Assembly (NCBI RefSeq): GCF_032854445.1
Contig: NC_088302.1
Coordinates: 31,527,979-31,591,978 of the forward strand
DNA from: Liolophura sinensis
Lineage: Eukaryota; Mollusca; Polyplacophora; Chitonida; Chitonidae
Reading direction: 5' to 3'
DNA: 64,000 nt
A program made the translations under genes and the position numbers. The notes below the pieces were generated by a model. It was not told the DNA's origin and made no database searches. It worked only from the letters and a program-made list of their open reading frames with translations. This document shows, in pieces, positions 43,601 through 55,145 of the stretch. Position 1 is the stretch's first letter. The number at the start of each line of letters is the position of its first letter.

Positions 43601-46600
43601 AGCACCATACATTCCAGTACAAAAACCCTAACCTCTGGTTAATGGAGGAGTTGAATAGGTGAAAATTCATGGGGATAATGAATTGACCTACTGTACTACG
43701 GGTTACTAGTATTTAGTACTGAGTCTCTATTCATAGCAGTGACAAGCGTGAGCATGTCATATGAACAGCTGGGATTGCCTGTGAGGCTACCAGGTTCTGA
43801 ACAGCTGATCAGAGAGCATCAGGTGATGGGCTTGTGTGTGTGTGTGTGGGGGGGGGGGGGGGGTCTGTGAGGCGTGGCATTCCAGGCAGCATCAGATGAT
43901 CCGCAGTAGGCTTAGGCTTACAATCAAGAGCAATGATACACATAGATTTTCATTTCCTGAAGATAGTGGTAGATGTTAAAAAAGCAAAGAAACTCTTAGC
44001 TGGCCCTAGCATCAACACTGAAATGTTGGTTTTTCATCTTTTGAATGTAAATTCAACAAAATATGAAAATACCTGGGCCATCCTGTCGCCACTTCACATA
44101 GATCAGTTATTGATTAAATAGTTCAAGTATTGGCATTTGATATCCTTTAATTGTAAAATAAAAAACTCCAGTTACAAATTTTGAAATACTCTTCAGTTTG
44201 ATGTATGGGCTTAAAATTAGCATTTTTTGTTCTCCTTTGTGCACATATATTAATCAGACCACTATGGTATATCTTCAACATCATCAGATTTATCCCTGCA
44301 CTACTGCCCTGCAGTTATGTGCCTTAAATTGCTAGTTTACATTTAATACAAATACTCCCTTCACTTCACAGTGGTTAAAACCAGAATTTATTAGGTGTAG
44401 GGTCAACAGTTTTACTTTTTCCTCACGATTTTTTCCCATCACATTCTGCATTTGATGTATACGATAAAATAGAAGGGTGACAACTTACTGGTATGTGTTT
44501 GAAATGGCACACTTTTTATGGAGGTTAATGGTCTAAAAGACTTTTGGAAAGTTATCTATGCATAATCTTTCTTTTTTTTTTAAATTGCAACATTGAGCTT
44601 GAGGCAAATCTCGTAATTCGATAGTGCATGCTCCAGTTGTGTGCTTGTGTGAGATTACAGTTTTGGGTTACAACACAACTTGAGAGAAGTGTTTTCAGTG
44701 TAAGACAGTGACTGAAGAAGGGTTAATGAAGGGGTGGTGACTTTGGAGTAACATGACCTACCAGTAGCTCATGATTCTGATGATAAGGCCGAGGGGACAA
44801 AAGTACACAGGTAGACGATTTTGGGGGGTGTGCATGAATGAACGCGTTTTGCTGAACTAAGTGACCTGTTTACCTGGCCCATCCCCTGTCACCATGGCGT
44901 CGGGCGGGTGAGGGGAGAGGGGGAGGGGGTGTGCAGTGTAGGTTATCTGTCTCTGCGGGCTTGTCATATGAGCCCAAGCTTGTGAGGTCAACAGTTTTTA
45001 CCTGTGTACACAGGCTGAACTATGCCAGCCACAGTCACAGGTACTGACACTGGTTGAAGTATCTCTGTCTGGGGGTTTTATTCTACCACTTCAGTGGGTC
45101 AGCCTAGTGCTTTTACATTCACCGATAAACCATCTTTTGCCCCGAGTGAATGGGCTAAATTTCCGTGAATAACAATTTGACTTGTGTACAGCTTGCTTGA
45201 AGATCTGCATTCATGTCACCTGGAGTCAGAAAATATAACAATAAAAAAAGTAGCAGTTGATGCGTCAGTGTTAAATTTGAAACTATGATAGAAAGAAAGA
45301 GAAAAAAATAGTTGAACAGGCTAACATCTATCTTGTACAGTTGAATGAAGGATTCAGCTTTGTGTCAGATTGGCCTGTATGGCTGTACAATTCACTGCAG
45401 TTTTAGACATTTATTTCTTCATTAAGAAGGGCTATCAATATTCTTCTTGTCATTCCAGCTGAGAACATTTTCTTCTTTTTTTTTTTTTTTTATACTTTCC
45501 ATTTTGCTGGGTGCTTTGATCCACGAGTAGAATGCCAGCTCAATATCCCATACCTGTGTAGTGTAGAGGAAGCACTTAGAGCTAAGAGGTGGCAAGCCAA
45601 ACCGGCTTGGCCACTGCCAGCCATTGTTTGAGGGCCTACTAGCCAAACATTCCTAACATTGCCTCTCCCCCCCTGCTCATTCTCTTCATGAACTTGTGTG
45701 GGAAAAGGCCAAGGGACTTGCCTGGCTCAGCCAATACATTGCCAGTATTCATTCATAGAAAATAGCTACGATGAGGACCATTCATAGGTGGCTGTTGAAA
45801 AGCCTGGGGCTAGTTGGTGGTATGCAGCCTGAGCTGGGCTCGTTTTGCCAGTGTTATACTGTGTCAAGCTGGAAATGACGCTCCTCTTTTGCTCAGTGAG
45901 CCATGCAACAGTTAGCCAATGAATAAATTTTTTACGATTTGTTTGGGTTGCTGAATACTCAACAGGTTGTAGTTGCCAGCTTAGCCAGGACAAGCCTTTA
46001 ATCCTCACTTATCGTAAATCATCTGTCCTAAATCTGAGAAATATAAAATTCTTTCTGTAGGCATGATTAAAATTGAATGAATTATTCCAGTGTTCATGAC
46101 AGACTATGGTTTCAGTATCTGAGTTGGTCAATGACGAATTGGTGGTTGAATATAAATAATATTACTGTAATTTTTGACAGATATGCATTCTTCATGCAAG
46201 TGTTGTCCTCTCTCACTGTCATGGAAAGAGTTTCACTTTGTGTAGTCTGTTATAAGCAAATTTAGTACTGTGACAAGTTCTTTCAGCCCGTCTGAAAGTG
46301 GTGCGGACACTATGCTGTCACATTTCACCGGAGGTAACTCCTACAATATGCCAGAGTTGATAATTGTATTAGCCTATGTGGCACAGTTCTCCTCATTTTT
46401 TATGTATGATTTTTTATGTTCCACATATAGAGTTCATTGACAAATTGTGGTCTGTGTTGTGTTTTGCAGGCTGCCATTCTGACCCATACCACCGATTACA
46501 TCAGTAACCTGGAAGAGGAAAAAATGAGGCTACAGAGCCAGAATAACAAGCTAAAATGCATGCTGGAAGATCTAAGTCAGGAGCGAGATGTACAGGACTC

Positions 46601-47779
46601 GCCCCCACCTAAACGAAAGAAACGTGACACTGGTGAGCAGCCTCAGGTCTCTGTAAATGTCAAATCAATACAGCTTTATGTGTGCAGTTATACCTAATGA
46701 TCAGTTATTTCACCCAGCTGTGGTTTTACGAAAATGTGGCGATAATGTAAGGGTATTGACCTCTGCTGACATATGGAGTTAATGGACAGGTCTACACTAA
46801 GGACGAAACGGATTTTCTCTGTGCTGGAGAATCATATTACATGGTTTGACTATTTCGTTTTGTAGAATCGTCTGACGAGGGTATCAGCCTGAGTGTCACA
46901 TCAGAGTATGGCGACGACTCCGTGGCTGATGAACTGAGAAGGGAGATAAGTGAGCTACGAAGTCAGCTGGAGCACGAGAGGCGCATGCGGATGATTCTCG
47001 AGGAGCAGAATCGCGCTCTAGAGGCACAGTTGTATCCAGATCGCTTACGGCAGATCGCTAGTCAAGTACAGATGCAGATGAAACTTCAGCAAGAGAAGGA
47101 GGTGTGTTTATTCTTTAATCCAGAGAAAGAAGAATTTGTAAATATTTACATATGAAAATCAGTCTGTGGATATGTTTTAAAATACTATAAATGCAAAATA
47201 TGATGGGATGTATTTTAAGATAAGTGTTCATTTTGATAGTGATAGATTCTGAAGGTAATTGTTTTTTTTGTTTTGTTTTTTTGCTTTCAGCGTGCTATGA
47301 TCGAGGAAAAAATCCGGCTAGAAGAGCAGGAAAAGCAGATGTCACAAACAACATTTTCTCATTCAATGTCACGGCGAAACTTGGAGACAATTGTGGAGGC
47401 GATTCGTCACTTGGAAGGCGACCGCGTTGTGTTCGAGGAAAAACAGCAGCTTGAAGTGAAACACATTGCCCATAGTGAAGAGAGTGAGCGAGAGACAAGC
47501 AGCCTGAGTGATCCCGAGGACACTAAATCAGAGAGTTCGGGTCGAGACTCCCCAGTGAACTTATCCCAGCCCTCCCATCACCCCCCAGGGGACCCACTAC
47601 CACCACATCCCCACCTCCTGTCCCCTCACTCCTTCACCCCCAGCCCCACACCCTCAGCATCAGCTCCAGGCCTCTCTGCCCCAGACTCACACATACGTAG
47701 AGAAGTACCCAGTGGCCGTTCATTTACTACACCGTCCCCTGCCCCCATTCTACCATCGACCCGGGGTGATAGTACATAA
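40700..47779 (+). CDS. TFAP4: Transcription factor AP-4 (bHLH leucine zipper)
   Basis: Five coding exons join in phase: 40700-40734, 42634-42793, 46470-46632, 46866-47101 and 47291-47779, giving 360 aa (human is 338). The basic region (VRREIANSNERRRMQSINAG) and helix-loop-helix span about 27-79 and continue into a leucine zipper to about 103. A second coiled coil (ADELRREISELRSQLEHERR to EEKIRLEEQEKQ) spans about 140-215, as in vertebrate AP-4. RRNLETIVEAIRHLEG (226-241) matches the conserved C-terminal block. The tail is Ser/Pro-rich. AP-4 binds CAGCTG as a homodimer and is a MYC-linked regulator of proliferation (family knowledge). Exon 1 (MRDDEFAVVLG plus two bases) is inferred: it has an upstream in-frame stop, a GTGAGT donor and matching phase, but it does not resemble the vertebrate N-terminus. 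Exons 2-5 are certain. Confidence 0.94.
42794..46469 (+). other. Large TFAP4 intron 2
   Basis: No coding exon is seen between the clean donor at 42794 and the TTTGCAG acceptor ending 46469. It contains a (TG)n run followed by sixteen G (43832-43863), a G-quadruplex-like block (44902-44929), a T-rich run near 45474-45492 and two CAGCTG sites close together near 43766 and 43802. Confidence 0.5.
43832..43863. repeat. (TG)n microsatellite plus G16 homopolymer
   Basis: Eight TG units are followed by sixteen consecutive G. The homopolymer length is unreliable in most sequencing chemistries. Confidence 0.9.
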
Positions 47780-48734
47780 GTCTTAGTGAATAGCCTTTAG
47801 CGCTTTACCACCTCACATTGTACATACCCATTAACCAAGCACTGAGTGGTGCATAAACACATCATCTGTACATAGTTCACCGCCAGTCAGTGCTGCCATC
47901 ATTACATTCAACAGCACACGCAGCTGAAGTGCAGGAAATGCCAGCAAGTCTGGTTCAATCCAGTCCATTGCTGTGTCTGTATGGTAATACCATTTCAAGC
48001 AATGCTGTGACTCTATGTTAATATCATTTCAAGCGTTGCAGTGTCTGTGGTAATACCATTTTAAACATTGTTGTGTCAGTATGGCCATACAATTTCAAGC
48101 ATTGTTGTCTGTGGTCCTACCATTTTAAGCATTGCTGTGTCTATATGGTCATAACATTTCACAAGCAGTGCTGTGTCTAATTGGTCATACCATTTCACAA
48201 GCAGTGCTGTGTCTAATTGGTCATACCAATTCATAAGCAGTGCTGTGTCTCTAAACAATCGTACCATTTCAAGCATTGCTGTGTCTATCTGACCATACAT
48301 TTCAAGTAGTGCTGTCCATAGCATAGGTCCAAACTATTTCAAGCAACCTGGCCATACAGCATATTCCATTCTTCTCTATACATTGTCTACGAATGTGTTA
48401 AGTTTAAAAACTTAACTGTTAATTCATTTATCGAACAGGGTTTTTGAAGATTGAGATGTTATTGTGTTGTGTATAAAAATTCTGCAATTTCAGTCTGAGG
48501 TTTATATAATGTAAGATATATACAGTTAATGATGACTAGGCACTGAGTGGGTGGGTCTTTGTTTTGGGGATGTTTAGGATTTCCCTGGTATCCTTGCTGG
48601 GCTTCAGCTCCTGTTTGTTAATATACGGTTCACACGGTTATTCTAGTGTACATAGACCTACACACAGTTTTCACCAACTGTCCTGTCACAGCCATGTGCT
48701 GGCAATCATTGAATGTATATCATTTTGAGCTTAA

Positions 48735-48786
<52 letters not shown>

Positions 48787-49300
48787 TTAAGTTTGTCAAG
48801 TCCTGTACATAAAGAGAAACGATGCACACCACAATGCAATGTGTACGGATGGATTGGGTGTTGTCCCTCCCCTCCCCCACTCTGGTTCGTAACCAGATAT
48901 TACCTGTAGACACTTGTCCTGCAGGTCCGACAGCTTATTTGGAGTGGTCTTATGATGTCTACATTCAGTATCTATCCAGTATGTACCATGTTGACTTGTT
49001 CATTACTAGGGTGCTGTGTTGTATCTTTGTCATGCCATATGGCAAGCTTAGCACTGTTCTACAGCATTCTTTTGTAATATGTATGTTAAATCATCTTTCT
49101 AAGAAAACTGTTAAGTTTGTTCCGTAAAATTGTTAATTTTTGAATGGAGTCTATGTTTATGAATAATTTTTTTCTTTTCTCAATGTGGTATTTTTTTTTT
49201 CTTTTCAATTTTAACCCCAGTCTCAGAGCAAGTACAAGTGGAAATATTTATGTGTACTTTAACTTTAGAAAGTAGAGGTCATATCAAGGAAAAGGAGTTT
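47780..49300 (+). other. TFAP4 3' UTR / flank with ~40-bp imperfect repeats
   Basis: From about 47970 to 48320 a unit like GCTGTGTCTATATGGTCATA followed by CCATTTCAAGCATT recurs about nine times with drift in length (36-42 bp). A perfect TA run lies at 48736-48783. No clear AATAAA is seen in this stretch, so the transcript end is uncertain. Confidence 0.55.
48736..48783. repeat. (TA)n microsatellite
   Basis: Uninterrupted TA dinucleotides for about 48 bp. Confidence 0.95.
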
Positions 49301-52300
49301 CTTGTCTATCAGCTCAGTTAACTTACTCGATACAAGCTCCTCTCACTCTGTCATCCCATCACCCTGCCACGCCACTTTCTGAGAAGGGGGCGGGGCACAG
49401 TATGTAAGTGGTACCATGTATTTGATTAGCACATCTGAAAGGTGTTCAGAATCATTGTAGAATTTTGGTTAATCAGATTTTGGTGTTCCAAAAACATATT
49501 GATACCGGTTTAATTGTCTGGTTTGCAGTTGGCTTTAAAGCTGACCAAATCGAAGCCCTGAGCTGGACAATGAGTTAACTGCCCTTTGTTTCAGCACTTG
49601 CTGTTGGGACAAATAACATATACAAAATATATATATATATACATACATATATTTTTGTTTTGTTCTGTCATCAAGTGCTACCATTGAAATCTACATTAGC
49701 TGTCGAAAATTTGTATATAGTGGAAGTCATAATTTAATTTATTGGTTGGCCTTAGCAATCTGTGAGTGCTTTCCCCATTGCATGTACATCGACTCCAGGT
49801 GTGGCCAGCTCTCTCCTGAGGCTCTACACCTTTCATCTTCATCTCAGTATGGTGAAAGTCCGTCTACTTAAGTCTGCAAGGCTTCAAGTTATATTTGGAA
49901 AATTAAAAAAAGTACATGTGGTAAAAACTGGCGTTGTTTTCTTTTTGTCATTACTTGTTGAAAGTTTTGCAAGTTTGGTTTGTGTCGTTGAAAATGTTCA
50001 TTTATTGATACAAATGATTGATTGACAGGCAGTGCTTGCTGGGTGGAACAACAGAATAGTTGGTTTTTGGGGCGGTGTTTTGGGGGGTTTTCCCCCAGAG
50101 GTAGTGCGTACGCCTGCAGTTGGTAAGTGTTTAAAGAGATGACCTGCTGACATTACCTATAAAATCAGTACGAGTCTGTTACCTGAATTGTCTGCTAATT
50201 TTGGCACATGCACAACTGACTAACCACACCCGAGGGAGGGGCAATCTGCCCCAGGCATGTGGCTTATGATACACGCCAGCTTAGAACACGTGGGTACATA
50301 GTTAAGCCTCGATAGTGCGAGTGCATCTGCAGCCTCCAGCGGTGCTTGCAAACCCTATGTAACCCGTATGATGTAGACAGAAAATCGTGGTCGAAAGGAC
50401 TTGCTGATTTCACGTTTATGTCAGTAAGTAGGCGCGTGCAAGATAAGCTCTGTTGTTAGAGGGGTGCAGCATGCATTAGATCGATATCGGCATGGTGACA
50501 GTCTTCGATTGGGAAACAGTTCTGTAAGCCGTGGATAAACCTGTACATTTTGCAGGTCGGACAGTAACTGTATATTACGAAAGGATAGTAGGTATCCTCC
50601 ATTGGGCTGTCTCAAAAGTGGCATGAGTGCAGTAGAGCTATCCGAACTCAGTTCTAAGATAATACATTTCGTAATGAAAACAAAGCGGCCTGGGATAGAC
50701 AGTGGGTCAAATTTCTCTATATCTTTGATTCGATACGCTGGACATACGGCTCACCAGATACAATTATCAATGTGTCGGCCCAATTGCTGTGTGACGGCTG
50801 GTGCTGGCAGGTTACACTGACCCGGAGTGTTTACCAGTTCAGGACATGGCGGCACAGCCATTACCGCATGGCATTCGTATAGGGCACTAGCAAAGCTAGG
50901 CCAGCCAACATGCTGGCAGTTGAAACAAGTACACGTCTGCATACCAACCCGACTCCACGGGGGACATCATTTACCTGGATTTGCGCGCAATTTCACACTA
51001 ATTAGGTACCCGCTTTGTTGACCGGCGTGACATGTTCAATAGTCGTGCTGTTTGTAAATGTCTTATTCTCTCGACTAAATAATTTGGTAACTTCAACATA
51101 AAATCTGTTAAAGCATCTGAATGATGCATGAATGCATATATATTCTAGCATCCCCCAAATCAGGCTTTCTTTTAAAATAACATTTTTCTAAGTGCATATT
51201 CTTCTGGTCGTTTACTCTCACCTATCTTATTTTTAAATCTTCCAACGGAAATGAATATTCGCATTTTGCATAAGATATTCGAAAGGCGATACCAGTTGGA
51301 TTAGTTCTATGTGTAGAAATGATATTAACATACATGTATATATAGATAAATGAAATACTCCAAATTAAGATAGCTTTAGGCCTATGTCCATGAGTTGTAT
51401 ATGCATGGCTTGAGTTTATGCAGGATGTGCATTCACGGAATTTGGCGAATAACTTGTTCATGTATATGTGTCAGTATAATTGGGAAGGTGGTATATATAA
51501 CCCACATAACGTCAAGCTAGATTAATGTACGAGTCAGTCATGTGATATTTGTTGACATAACTTTGATTCAGGTATATATATACCAGATGCATAGCGCATT
51601 ATATACACGCACCAAGGACTTGCCAGCATCCATGTCCGTGCATCCATGAACGGAATGTTGATGTTAACTGGCATCGAACATATATTGATTGCATGTATGC
51701 AAGTACAGCCATAGAACTATAAAAAAAAATAAAATAAAGATACAGCTATGCAATTCATTTGTAGTTCAGCCATGCGGTGAGTATGAAATGTAGTCTATAC
51801 ATGTTCTGTTCATTGACATAGGTATACAGTTCCCATGTACTACCAAAATGTCTCGGTTATTGCGCGAAACTTTCGAATCAGTATTCACCTATAAAAATGC
51901 TTCTGGTGTTGGTTGGAATAATCTTAACTGTGAATTCTTTAAATAAAGATAATACTTATAACCAAAGGTTTTGCAGTGGTATCTGACATCACTTCCTGCC
52001 TCACCACCGTTACCCAGTGATGTCGGCGTTGTTCAAGATTTCTGTACAAATTATGCTAGTGACGTAAAGCAAACGTTGCGAGCGACGCATGCGCTGGAAG
52101 GAGTGTGAGGTGCTGTTCACCACTACGTATATATAAATGAAATGAATTCATAATTAAGATATATATTTATATGTGTGTGTCTCTATGACGTGTCACAACT
52201 TGTAAAGGCCATGGTGTAGGTGTCGACAACAAACCTTTCCTGACACATGTGGTATTTGTCATACGTTTACAAGGATGGCATCCCACTGTGTGAGCTCGGG

Positions 52301-52530
52301 GATATAAACCATGCTGATGACACATCCTGTAGAGAATGAACATGGCTAGATTCATGCACTGTTTGCTATAGTGAACACAACTAATTTTATCGCCACATAT
52401 ATTTTAGCACTGTCTTGACGGCTTGATATACTGTATACAGTATAAGATTTTTATACTATATATGATGATGACTTTTAAAATATAAGTATACAAAATGTAT
52501 AAATTAAATATACTTAGGATGTATACGACG
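49301..52530. other. Unassigned DNA downstream of TFAP4
   Basis: No coding exon is recognised. A short TA run lies near 49627-49640, and an NRF1-like CGCATGCGC near 52086-52094 follows a TGACGT. The stretch 50740-51010 is richer in CpG than its surroundings and lacks repeats. It may hold regulatory DNA, but nothing identifies it. Confidence 0.35.
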
Positions 52531-52618
52531 GATGGTCGTGGGTTTCTCCTGGGCTTTGGCTGGCCGCCGTCGTATAAGTGAAATATTCTTGAGTAGGGCA
52601 TAAAACACCAATCATATC
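52531..52618 (+). repeat. tRNA-derived SINE, family A, 3' fragment
   Basis: GGATGGTCGTGGGTTTCTCC continues to GTATAAGTGAAATATTCTTG and TAAAACACCAATCATATC. Head and tail repeats are lost. Confidence 0.78.
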
Positions 52619-52719
52619 AAATGAATATGGGAAGTGTAACGATTAAGTTCTAATACACAGACGAATCTTTTCAGTGGCTAGAACACAAGAAGTACATGTA
52701 TACGGGTACAAGCAAGGCC

Positions 52720-53012
52720 GTGGACAGGGAATTTATGTATGTCCCTACTTGGTGAGCCTTGGTGACAATTTATATGCGGTCAACGATGCTTAATTGTGTG
52801 GTCATTTATATGAAGTCTATAATGTTCGTTGAAGACCGCTTGTCTTCCACTAATGCGTGGTGCATGTATGTGTAGCTCACAAGTTCGTCGGTAAATTGCC
52901 AAAGCTTGAAGGTTTTACGCAGGGCACTCTGGTTTCCTCCAACCATGGAACTGACTCCGCCCTGCATGGTATATCGGTAAAACTGTATTGGGTACCTGGC
53001 ATTAAACAACAA
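52720..53012 (+). repeat. tRNA-derived SINE, family E
   Basis: GAATTTATGTATGTCCCTAC, TGAGCCTTGGTGACAATTTA and TCGGTAAATTGCC match the element at 130-465. The end (CTGGTTTCCTCCAACCATGG to TGGCATTAAACAACAAT) matches the tail module shared with family A. Confidence 0.65.
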
Positions 53013-53159
53013 TAAACATATCAACAAACACATTGGAGAATCCACATATGGACATCTAGTTTTTTCAATCTGCTATCTGCGTTTGTTTAAGGATTGATAA
53101 AAAAAAACGATAAGAAAAAGAATAGTGCACGAGCATATATCTAAGAAACGTCAACAATT

Positions 53160-53285
53160 ATAACTTGCCCAGTGTCGGTGACGGATTTACCCCACCGGCA
53201 TACCTGTTTCCTCCAGCCGTAAACCTGACCGCCATCGTATATGAATGCAAAACTCTTGAGAATATACATGGCGTTAAACAGCAAT
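53160..53285 (+). repeat. SINE tail module (family A/E type)
   Basis: GTTTCCTCCAGCCGTAAACC, TGACCGCCATCGTATATGAA and ATGGCGTTAAACAGCAATC correspond to the common 3' module. No head is detected. Confidence 0.6.
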
Positions 53286-54088
53286 CTGTTATAAGTAAAT
53301 ATACTTCGTAATCCTATATGTACAAATAACTTTATAATGATGTGCACATGGAGTGTCAAAATAAACATCCCAGAACAGCCTTTGCAAACATGCCATACAG
53401 AAGAGCGAACATATAGGCCTACATGACTGTCCGAAGGACACCGAAGTGAGTTTGTGTATATGTATATATATAATCAAGGTATTTTTATGGAGGTGTATCA
53501 AGGCATATTGTGTTGCAGACGCTGTACCTTATTTGTATACATGTTTATTCATAAACAGCGGCGATCTGTTCACTCGGTAATTTGACCAAGAGACCCGTCA
53601 GTTGGCAGAGTGCCAGTAGTTCTCATTAAAAAAAATTCCATGCAAGTTTTGCAGTACTTTATTTGACACGCATCCATCTGTAAGCCGATTTCGTTCTAAT
53701 GGACTTTGGAATTATATAAAGTGATTAGAGGGTGAAATCTATTTTGGCTACATGACAAGGTCCGATCGTATAATTGATATGGTTTTAATTGTGATCGATT
53801 GAGATATAAGGATTATCTGTGCGCATGGACTGGTTTACTACTTGCACCTCAGTGTGTGAGTGCGTTTAGCGATAGTGCAACCCACTTATCGATATGTACA
53901 CGTAAATATACCGCTGATAGTCATCTTGTACGTGTGCACGTATGTAAACACGTCTATCGGGAAGATAGCCAATAAACTGAAATTACACTGGGAAATGACA
54001 TGCATAGTTAGTTTATGTCTGGGAGTTCCCGCAAGCAGGTGCAATGGGCTGCTTGTATATAGGATATAAAACATAATGCTTTCTGTAC

Positions 54089-54346
54089 AGGTGGCCGAGG
54101 TGGTTAGCGCGCCAGCACGGCGCGATGACCCAGGAGCCTCTCACCAATGCGGTCGGTGTGACTTCAAGTGCAGCTCATGCTGGGTTCCTCTCCTCTACTA
54201 GGTTTCCAGCAACCTACCTCTGATCGTGGGTTTCCACCGGGCTCTGTTCGGTTTCCTCCCACCACAATCCTGGCCGCCGTCTGTAAGTGAAATATTCTTG
54301 AGTATGGTGTAGAACACCAATGAAATTAATAAATAAAATAAAAGGC
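54089..54346 (+). repeat. tRNA-derived SINE, family A, full length
   Basis: The head is GGTGGCCGAGGTGGTTAGCG with CGCCAGCACGGCGCGATGAC, and a B-box region (GTGACTTCAAGTGCAGC) follows. The tail is TAGAACACCAATGAAATTAA. Confidence 0.9.
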
Positions 54347-54905
54347 GAAGTTTTAAAATAACACTCATCCCAAACTTCCGAGATAGATTGCATGTGTAAA
54401 CCAAAATACATACCATTTTATTATGTATGGTAATATGGGAAATCAAAAGGTAAACATATACACTGTAAATCCATTACATCCAATCACTGCTCTGTGAACT
54501 GTGCTATCAACGCATCTGGTTCTGATACAGATGAAAGTTTGAGCTTACTGCACCGCCTGTAGGCTGTAGGCCTACACACGTAACCATATAAGCACAATTT
54601 TAACATGGATGTGGTTTTGTGTCTACACCAGGCCATGCTAAAATATAAAGTTAGACAAATTTAAACAGTTATTTGGCAATTTTTAATAAGCGACTTTGTA
54701 AAGTTTGGCGGAGTTGTTTTTGTAAGCTGTAAACAGACATCTGACCAAGCCTCTTTGTCGCGTATATACTTGGCATTGCCAAAAGCAACCATTTAAGCTT
54801 TTCGTGTCTTGGCAATGGCAATATTCCAGTGCGTTTTATGCTCTTATATATGGTCATTCATTCTTGTGCTTTAGGGTTTTTTTCTCCCAACCTGTATGTA
54901 CAAGC

Positions 54906-55145
54906 AGGAGGGAAGCTGGTCATGGCCGAGTAGTTAAATGTGCTTACTTTTCAGCAGCTATGGGACACACGGGGTGAGGGTTCAATCCCTGCCTTGGTAA
55001 AGGAATTTGTATTCCTCGGTTCCACCGCTCTCAGTTCGCGAGGCCTTGGCGCCAGTACGATGGAAAAGTTCGCCAGTATATTGCCAAGGGCTGGTGGTTT
55101 ATGCCGGGCACTACGGTTAATAAATTGCTCCACCCATATTGTTTA
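54906..55145 (+). repeat. SINE with Leu/Ser-tRNA-like head, family E
   Basis: GGTCATGGCCGAGTAGTTAA resembles the D-arm and A-box of tRNA-Leu/Ser. GAGGGTTCAATCCCTGCC is a perfect B-box arm. The body (GAATTTGTATTCCTCGGTTC, GGTGGTTTATGCCGGGCAC) matches the family copy at 130-465. The anticodon region is not preserved well enough to call a tRNA gene. Confidence 0.72.

Noticed and set aside
54906-54990. Functional tRNA-Leu or tRNA-Ser gene
   Set aside because: A- and B-box regions are good, but the anticodon and acceptor arms do not pair convincingly, and the sequence continues directly into a SINE body found elsewhere in the window.
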